From Clostridia bacterium (GTDB taxonomy: Bacteria; Bacillota; Clostridia; Saccharofermentanales; Saccharofermentanaceae), in contig JAEEIT010000086.1 of NCBI GenBank assembly GCA_016281535.1, positions 17,393-81,392 on the forward strand: a DNA stretch of 64,000 bases, given 5' to 3'. The notes under the pieces are model-generated. The model worked only from the letters and a program-made list of their open reading frames with translations, was not told the origin of the DNA and did no database searches. The translations under genes were made by a program, and so were the position numbers. This document shows positions 58,339-64,000 of this stretch, piece by piece. Positions within the stretch are counted from its first letter, which is position 1. The number at the start of each line of letters is the position of its first letter.

Positions 58339-59350
58339 TTGTTTCCTCCTTAGATGATGTCTCCTCGCCAGAAGGCGCGTGATGATTAATGTAGTAGATC
58401 TTCATATCCGTCTCATCTTCCGGAGCATGTCGGTTAATGTAGTAGATCTTCATAATGATATTCTGACTGTAGTCGCCGAAGTCCTCGCCGAATAGCGTCA
58501 ATCCTCCGCAGTTCGCAGTATCCTTCGGCACGGAAAATGTAAGATTGATCGCAGAATTGTAGTCGATACCTAAATCAGAAAGCGTCGTATCGCCGATCCG
58601 GTGCGTCCCATCAATAAATGTCCCCTTATCATTAATGAGTAATGTCTTAAGAAGACCATACTGATTCAGAGGAGCCGGCCACCATGAAGGAGCAATCAGT
58701 CCTTTTCTGTCACCGAAGTCTCCGGGACTTACCCATTTTCCGAGAAAAATATCATTAATATAGAAATGAATATCACTCGGATAGTCGTTATTGAAGGAAG
58801 GACATTCAGAAGAGATCTCAAAAGAGATCTGTATTTCTCTTGGAATCTGTCCGGCACGAAGACGGTTAGGAAGATTATAGGTAAGAGAACCGTATCCCAG
58901 CCAAAGGATACCGGCTTTGAAACGTTCCGGATAAGAAAACACCCGCGGATCGTCCAGTTCACCTATGATCTCTTTCGCCGTACAGATCCCGCATGTCGGG
59001 TGAATCTCGCAGGTTGAGAACTGACCGACTCCGATGCTGTCTTCATAATAGGGAAGAGGATTCTCCTTATTATTCTTAAACATATCTATGATAATGCGGT
59101 CATGGACCGGCAGGATGATCTTGGAGATACCGCGTTTACCGGATGTCGTCTTTATGGTGACAAGTCCGGCACTCTCAAGTTTATTAATGTGTAAGGTAAT
59201 AGCGCTGTTGGTCACGCCAAGCATATTCGCCAGATCGTTCATGCTGAGATTATTATTCTCATAGATCAATTCCATGATGCGGATACGCGCCTCTGTGCTT
59301 AACGCCTTAAAGACTTCCGCCGCCTCGTTGAGTGAATGAATACAAAGCAT
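58331..59350 (-). CDS. ArsR-type winged-helix transcriptional regulator with large C-terminal domain
   Basis: 'AAEVFKALSTEARIRIMELIYENNNLSMNDLANMLGVTNSAITLHINKLESAGLVTIKTTSGKRG'; 240-aa C-terminal extension. Confidence 0.85.
   Translation of the reverse strand: MLCIHSLNEAAEVFKALSTEARIRIMELIYENNNLSMNDLANMLGVTNSAITLHINKLESAGLVTIKTTSGKRGISKIILPVHDRIIIDMFKNNKENPLPYYEDSIGVGQFSTCEIHPTCGICTAKEIIGELDDPRVFSYPERFKAGILWLGYGSLTYNLPNRLRAGQIPREIQISFEISSECPSFNNDYPSDIHFYINDIFLGKWVSPGDFGDRKGLIAPSWWPAPLNQYGLLKTLLINDKGTFIDGTHRIGDTTLSDLGIDYNSAINLTFSVPKDTANCGGLTLFGEDFGDYSQNIIMKIYYINRHAPEDETDMKIYYINHHAPSGEETSSKEETNA
58386..58453. repeat. 48-bp in-frame partial tandem duplication at the end of the regulator gene
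   Basis: 20-bp exact repeat ttaatgtagtagatcttcat at 58386-58405 and 58434-58453; encodes MKIYYINRHAP / MKIYYINHHAP. Confidence 0.9.
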
Positions 59351-59541
59351 GAAATGGCTCCTAATGTGTTTAAGTTTGACATGAAACAGTACACTAATAT
59401 TTCTATTTAATCTTAGTCAAGTTCCATATTTACTTCAACATGAAAAAGTCTAGTTCTGAACCCCTTAAACTACATAATTATAAAAAAGTTATTGATTTTT
59501 CCGCCGTTCTCGTGTACCTTTGATTTAATCAAAAGCATAGT

Positions 59542-59587
59542 GTTTAAGCATAAAGTGAAGTAAATGTGCTTTTACTTGTGCTTAAAC
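59542..59587. promoter_or_regulatory. Candidate operator of the arabinose/arabinan locus
   Basis: Perfect 9-bp inverted repeat GTTTAAGCA (59542-59550) / TGCTTAAAC (59579-59587), with AAGTAAA/TTTACTT inside, just upstream of the GH51 SD. Confidence 0.65.
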
Positions 59588-59600
59588 AGAAGGAGATCTC

Positions 59601-61115
59601 ATGTTTAAGCTTGTTATTCATCCTCAGAAAGAATTAGGACATATCAACCCGGAACTTCAGGGACATTTCTCGGAGCATCTCGGCCGCTGTATCTATGGTG
59701 GAGTTTATGTAGGAGAGAATTCTGACATCCCGAACACGAACGGCATACGTAACGATGTAGTCGATGCGCTAAAAGAACTGAAACTTCCGGTTCTTCGCTG
59801 GCCCGGCGGATGTTTTGCCGATGAATACCATTGGAAAGATGGTATTGGCGTCAAGTCAAAGAGAAAGAAAATGATCAATACCAACTGGGGCGGTGTAGTC
59901 GAAGATAACAGCTTCGGCACACATGAATATATGGAATTCTGCAGGCAGCTGGGTTGTAAGACATATATCAACGGGAATGTCGGCTCCGGAACGGTTCAGG
60001 AAATGAGTGAATGGGTCGAGTATATGACTTTCGATGGTGTATCACCTATGGCTGAACTTCGTAAAGAGAATGGTCATGCAGCCCCGTGGACTGTTGACTA
60101 TTTCGGCATCGGCAACGAAAACTGGGGATGTGGTGGCAACATGGTACCGGAATACTATGCGAACCAGTTCCGTCAATACCAGTCCTACGTAAAGAATTAT
60201 GATCCGGACAAGAAGATCCGTAAGATCGCCTGCGGACCGAACGCACAGGACTACGAGTGGACAGAGACCGTTCTCCGTCAATGCCATAAACTGTCCGGTT
60301 CGTGGAATAATGCTCATGGGTTTATGGATGGAATCTCTCTGCATTATTACACCCTGCCTTATGATTGGTCGAAGAAAGGTTCCGCTACCGGTTTTACTGA
60401 GAAAGAATGGTATATGACTCTCAGTAAAACACTTTTCATGGATGAACTGATCACCAAACACGGTGCGATCATCGATCGATATGATCCGGATCACAATATT
60501 GCTCTGATCGTTGATGAGTGGGGAACCTGGTACGATGTCGAAGAGGGCACGAATCCCGGATTCCTGTATCAGCAGAACACAATGCGGGACGCACTGGTTG
60601 CCGCCATCAATCTCAACATCTTCAACAAGCACTGCGACCGGGTGAAGATGGCTAATATTGCCCAATTGGTAAATGTCCTTCAGGCTGTGATCCTGACTGA
60701 AGGAGATCAGATGGTGAAGACTCCGACTTATCATGTCTTTAACATGTATAAGCATCACCAGGATGGAACATTAATAGAAAGCAGCCTTGACAGTAAGCCG
60801 ATCGGTCTGGAAGATGAATTTATGGTGCCGAATCTTCACGAATCGTGTTCGAAGGATAAAGACGGGAAGTACCATATTACTTTGGCCAATCTTTCTGTTG
60901 AGGAATCATACGATATATCATGCTGCCTTCCTGGAAACGCCGTTCGTTCTGTCAAAGCAGAGATACTTAGCGGAAAAATGGATGATAAGAATACTTTCGA
61001 GGAGCCGGACAATGTAACCGTTCGTGCATTTGAAGGTCTCGTTACTGACAGTGATACGATCTCCTTTATTATTCCTCGGAATTCGGTCATGCATATCGAG
61101 GTGGAACTTCAGTGA
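59601..61115 (+). CDS. abfA: Alpha-N-arabinofuranosidase, GH51
   Basis: '[21 protein letters not shown]', '[22 protein letters not shown]', '[21 protein letters not shown]', 'IVDEWGTWY'. Confidence 0.96.
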   Translation: MFKLVIHPQKELGHINPELQGHFSEHLGRCIYGGVYVGENSDIPNTNGIRNDVVDALKELKLPVLRWPGGCFADEYHWKDGIGVKSKRKKMINTNWGGVVEDNSFGTHEYMEFCRQLGCKTYINGNVGSGTVQEMSEWVEYMTFDGVSPMAELRKENGHAAPWTVDYFGIGNENWGCGGNMVPEYYANQFRQYQSYVKNYDPDKKIRKIACGPNAQDYEWTETVLRQCHKLSGSWNNAHGFMDGISLHYYTLPYDWSKKGSATGFTEKEWYMTLSKTLFMDELITKHGAIIDRYDPDHNIALIVDEWGTWYDVEEGTNPGFLYQQNTMRDALVAAINLNIFNKHCDRVKMANIAQLVNVLQAVILTEGDQMVKTPTYHVFNMYKHHQDGTLIESSLDSKPIGLEDEFMVPNLHESCSKDKDGKYHITLANLSVEESYDISCCLPGNAVRSVKAEILSGKMDDKNTFEEPDNVTVRAFEGLVTDSDTISFIIPRNSVMHIEVELQ

Positions 61116-61363
61116 GTACAGACAAGCCCTGCCGGCGGTGTTTACTGTCCGAGATGAACGATAAAACAGCCTGGCAGGAGATTTCACGCGGGATCAATGG
61201 AATCCGGAAAGAAGATCGCGTGGAGGAGAAAGTTTATCAGGAACGGTTATCTATTTGCCGATCTTGTGATAACTTATTAAGTGGAACGTGTCTTTCATGT
61301 GGATGTTATGTGGAGATACGTGCTGCTATGAAGAAGGGCCGTTGCCCTGACAAAATGTGGTGA
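61112..61363 (+). CDS. Small Cys-rich DUF6171-like protein (GTG start)
   Basis: 'CRRCLLSEM...[38 protein letters not shown]'; GTGA overlap with GH51 stop. Confidence 0.75.
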   Translation: MSTDKPCRRCLLSEMNDKTAWQEISRGINGIRKEDRVEEKVYQERLSICRSCDNLLSGTCLSCGCYVEIRAAMKKGRCPDKMW

Positions 61364-61373
61364 GGTGAAAAAT

Positions 61374-62966
61374 ATGGACGCAAAGAGTTTAATTGAAGCG
61401 GGAAAAAGCGTTTTAGGTATTGAGTTCGGATCGACACGTATCAAGGCGGTACTGGTAGACGAGAAAGGAAATCCTATCGCTTCCGGGAGTCACGAATGGG
61501 AGAATGAACTTCTGGAAGGCATTTGGACATATTCTGAAGATGCTATTTGGAACGGTCTATCGGAATGCTATGCCGACCTGAAGAAGAATGTTAAGGAGCA
61601 GTACGGCGTAACGATCAAAAAGTTCGCGGCGCTTGGGTTCTCTGCTATGATGCACGGTTATTTACCTTTTGACGAGAATGATAAACTGCTGGTTCCGTTC
61701 CGTACATGGAGAAATACGATTACTGCAGAAGCGGCGAGAAAGCTTACCGATGCCCTGAATTTCAATATTCCTCAGAGATGGAGCATCTCACATCTTTATC
61801 AGGCAATCCTGAATGGTGAAGAACATGTACCATCGATCCGTCATTTTACGACTCTGGCCGGATTCGTTCACTTTAAGCTGAGCGGCCGCAAAGTTCTGGG
61901 TGTGGGTGATGCTTCCGGAATGTTCCCGATCGATCCTAAAACAGGCACTTATGATGCCGGTATGCTGGATACATTTGCATCTATGATCGAAGAAAAAGAA
62001 TTCCCATGGAAAATCAGAGATATCTTGCCTGATGTGCTCAGCGCAGGTGAAGATGCCGGTTCTTTGACTGCTGAAGGTGCCGCACTTCTTGACAAAGAGG
62101 GTGACCTCGAGAGCGGAATTCCGATGTGTCCGCCGGAAGGAGATGCCGGAACAGGCATGGTTGCGACAAACTCCGTCCTCGTGGAGACCGGAAACATCTC
62201 CGCCGGTACTTCTGTATTTGCCATGGTCGTCCTTAAGGAGAATATGAAGGACGTTCATACCGAGATCGATATGGTTACCACTCCAACCGGTGATCCGGTT
62301 GCCATGGTTCACTGCAATAACTGTACGTCGGATATCAATGCATGGGTGAAGCTTTTCGACGAAGTGGGCACACTGATGGGAACACAGTTCGATCGTACCG
62401 AGCTTTTCTCGAAGCTGTATGGTATTGCTCTCAAAGGTGATGCAGATTGTGGCGGGCTTGTTTCCTATAATTATTTTTCCGGCGAGCCGGTTACCGGTTT
62501 CACAAAAGGCTGTCCTTTGTTTGTAAGATCTGCCGAGGATTCCTTTACTCTTCCGAATTTTATGAAGATGCATCTGTATTCCGCGCTGGCAGCATTAAAA
62601 GTCGGTCTGGATATCCTTATCAATCACGAAAATGTCAAAGTCAAGAAAATGTATGGCCATGGAGGTTTCTTCAAGACACCAAAGGCCGGTCAGACCGTGG
62701 CTTCAGCCGCAATCGGTTCTCCTGTCTGTGTCATGGAAACCGCAGGTGAGGGAGGAGCATGGGGTATCGCACTTCTTGCTCTGTATATGACGGCAAAAAA
62801 AGACGGTCAGGCTCTTGCTTCCTATCTTGAAGATGAGATATTTGCCGGCTCATCCGGATCTGAACTGGTTGCATCTCAGGAAGATATCGACGGTTTCAAT
62901 GCTTTTATGAAGAAGTATGTAGCAGGACTCTCAGTGGAACTTGCCGCCGTTCAGAAAATGAGTTAA
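61374..62966 (+). CDS. FGGY-family carbohydrate kinase, probable L-ribulokinase (AraK-like)
   Basis: '[31 protein letters not shown]', '[20 protein letters not shown]', 'GAWGIALLA'; context with araD and isomerase. Confidence 0.85.
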   Translation: MDAKSLIEAGKSVLGIEFGSTRIKAVLVDEKGNPIASGSHEWENELLEGIWTYSEDAIWNGLSECYADLKKNVKEQYGVTIKKFAALGFSAMMHGYLPFDENDKLLVPFRTWRNTITAEAARKLTDALNFNIPQRWSISHLYQAILNGEEHVPSIRHFTTLAGFVHFKLSGRKVLGVGDASGMFPIDPKTGTYDAGMLDTFASMIEEKEFPWKIRDILPDVLSAGEDAGSLTAEGAALLDKEGDLESGIPMCPPEGDAGTGMVATNSVLVETGNISAGTSVFAMVVLKENMKDVHTEIDMVTTPTGDPVAMVHCNNCTSDINAWVKLFDEVGTLMGTQFDRTELFSKLYGIALKGDADCGGLVSYNYFSGEPVTGFTKGCPLFVRSAEDSFTLPNFMKMHLYSALAALKVGLDILINHENVKVKKMYGHGGFFKTPKAGQTVASAAIGSPVCVMETAGEGGAWGIALLALYMTAKKDGQALASYLEDEIFAGSSGSELVASQEDIDGFNAFMKKYVAGLSVELAAVQKMS

Positions 62967-62992
62967 TTCCAGAAATAATAGTGAGGCAGAAT

Positions 62993-63685
62993 ATGTTAGA
63001 ACAATTAAAAAAAGAAGTCTTTGAAGCGAATATGCTTCTGCCCAAGTACGGACTTGTCACTTTTACTTGGGGAAACGTCAGTGCCATTGACAGGGCAAGC
63101 GGACTGTTCGTAATTAAACCAAGTGGTGTTCCTTATGAAACGATGACGGCTGAGGATATGGTCGTTATGGATCTTGACGGAAACAGAGTGGAAGGGAAAT
63201 ACAAGCCTTCTTCCGATACTCCGACACACCTGATTCTGTATAAGCGTTTCCCGAATATCGGAGGTGTCGTCCATACGCATTCGTCATATGCTACATCCTG
63301 GGCACAGAGCGGGCGCAGCATACCTTGCTACGGAACGACACATGCCGACTATTTCTATGGCGCGATCCCTTGCGTACGCTGCCTTTCTAAAGACGAAATT
63401 GAAGCGGACTACGAGAAGAATACGGGTATTCTGATTGCGGATTCTTTCGAAGCGGAAAAACTCGATTATGAAGCAGTCCCGGGCGTGCTCTGTAAGAACC
63501 ACGGCCCCTTCACATGGGGCAAAGATGCACATGAAGCTGTGCACAATGCGGTGGTGCTTGAAGAAGTTGCGAAGATGGCTTATAGAACTGAAGTAATCAA
63601 TAAAGAAGTGCTTCCGGCGCCATCCGAACTTCAGGACAAACATTATTTTAGAAAACATGGAAAAAATGCATATTATGGTCAATAA
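62993..63685 (+). CDS. araD: L-ribulose-5-phosphate 4-epimerase
   Basis: '[49 protein letters not shown]', '[38 protein letters not shown]'. Confidence 0.95.
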   Translation: MLEQLKKEVFEANMLLPKYGLVTFTWGNVSAIDRASGLFVIKPSGVPYETMTAEDMVVMDLDGNRVEGKYKPSSDTPTHLILYKRFPNIGGVVHTHSSYATSWAQSGRSIPCYGTTHADYFYGAIPCVRCLSKDEIEADYEKNTGILIADSFEAEKLDYEAVPGVLCKNHGPFTWGKDAHEAVHNAVVLEEVAKMAYRTEVINKEVLPAPSELQDKHYFRKHGKNAYYGQ

Positions 63686-63726
63686 TAATGCTATAATGGA
63701 AGAACCAATTAAGGAGGATTAAAGAC

Positions 63727-64000
63727 ATGAACAACATTCCAGAAATCAAATTAGGTATCGTTGCTGTATCTCGTGACTGTTTCCCGATCGCGCTCTCTGA
63801 GAAGAGAAGAGCTGCAATCAAGGCAGCTTATAAGGGTGATCTTTATGAGTGCCCTGTAACAGTTGAGAACGAGCTCGATATGCTCAAGGCAGTGGAAGAT
63901 GTAAAGAAGGCAGAGTGCAATGCGCTGGTTGTTTTCCTCGGCAACTTCGGTCCTGAAACACCTGAAACACTGATTGCGAAGAATTTTGATGGTCCTTGCA
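63727..64000 (+). CDS. L-fucose/L-arabinose isomerase family protein, 3' truncated by window
   Basis: 'MNNIPEIKLGIVAVSRDCFPIALSEKRRAAIKAAYKGDLYECPVTVENELDMLKAVEDVKKAECNALVVFLGNFGPETPETLIAKNFDGPC'; SD aaggagg. Confidence 0.75.
   Translation, partial: MNNIPEIKLGIVAVSRDCFPIALSEKRRAAIKAAYKGDLYECPVTVENELDMLKAVEDVKKAECNALVVFLGNFGPETPETLIAKNFDGPC

Noticed and set aside
1-64000. Single TGTCGAA heptamers elsewhere (for example inside rqcH, the SEC-C gene, secA and GH51)
   Set aside because: Several are expected by chance on both strands of 64 kb, and they lie in coding sequence; only the phased intergenic pair and the comEC-upstream cluster were kept
1-64000. Search by eye for CRISPR arrays, transposases, integrases, toxin-antitoxin or restriction genes
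   Set aside because: No regularly spaced repeats or recognisable mobile/defence proteins were found; the Cas4-like nuclease domain belongs to a chromosomal helicase and is not near cas genes

Overview
64-kb chromosomal window from a Clostridia-like (Bacillota) genome; no rRNA, CRISPR array, prophage or transposase was seen. Most of it is a core-gene backbone: LCP protein, pdp, ruvCAB, queH, rqcH, two tandem prs-like genes, engB, comEC, holA, icd, radC, mreCD-PBP2, secA, a purine/SAH salvage run, tRNA-Arg, pncA/pncB-like genes, tRNA-Thr, rny-ymdB-lspA-rluD-phoH-pgpH, ybeY-era, recO, an XPD-like helicase, ddh and tRNA-Leu. The right end is an L-arabinose/arabinan utilisation locus (esterase-GH43-CBM fusion, ArsR-type regulator, GH51, DUF6171-like protein, FGGY kinase, araD, FucI/AraA-like isomerase). 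Main points for follow-up: (1) a PP2C-like receptor lacking the usual metal-binding Asp motifs, with a terminal Ser/Thr/Glu repeat tail; (2) a tandem PRPP-synthetase pair in which one copy has lost the catalytic-loop Lys; (3) an orphan pseudopilin-like trio preceded by two perfect TGTCGAA boxes exactly 10 bp apart; (4) a PNP-AhcY-deaminase cassette compatible with SAH recycling via S-inosylhomocysteine; (5) single-ORF YbeY-Era and GNAT-Ogt fusions; (6) an esterase-GH43-CBM fusion under a GTTTAAGCA-motif-rich divergent control region; (7) a methylglyoxal-synthase-like protein with changed active-site residues. All family calls come from reading the translations; no database search was run.
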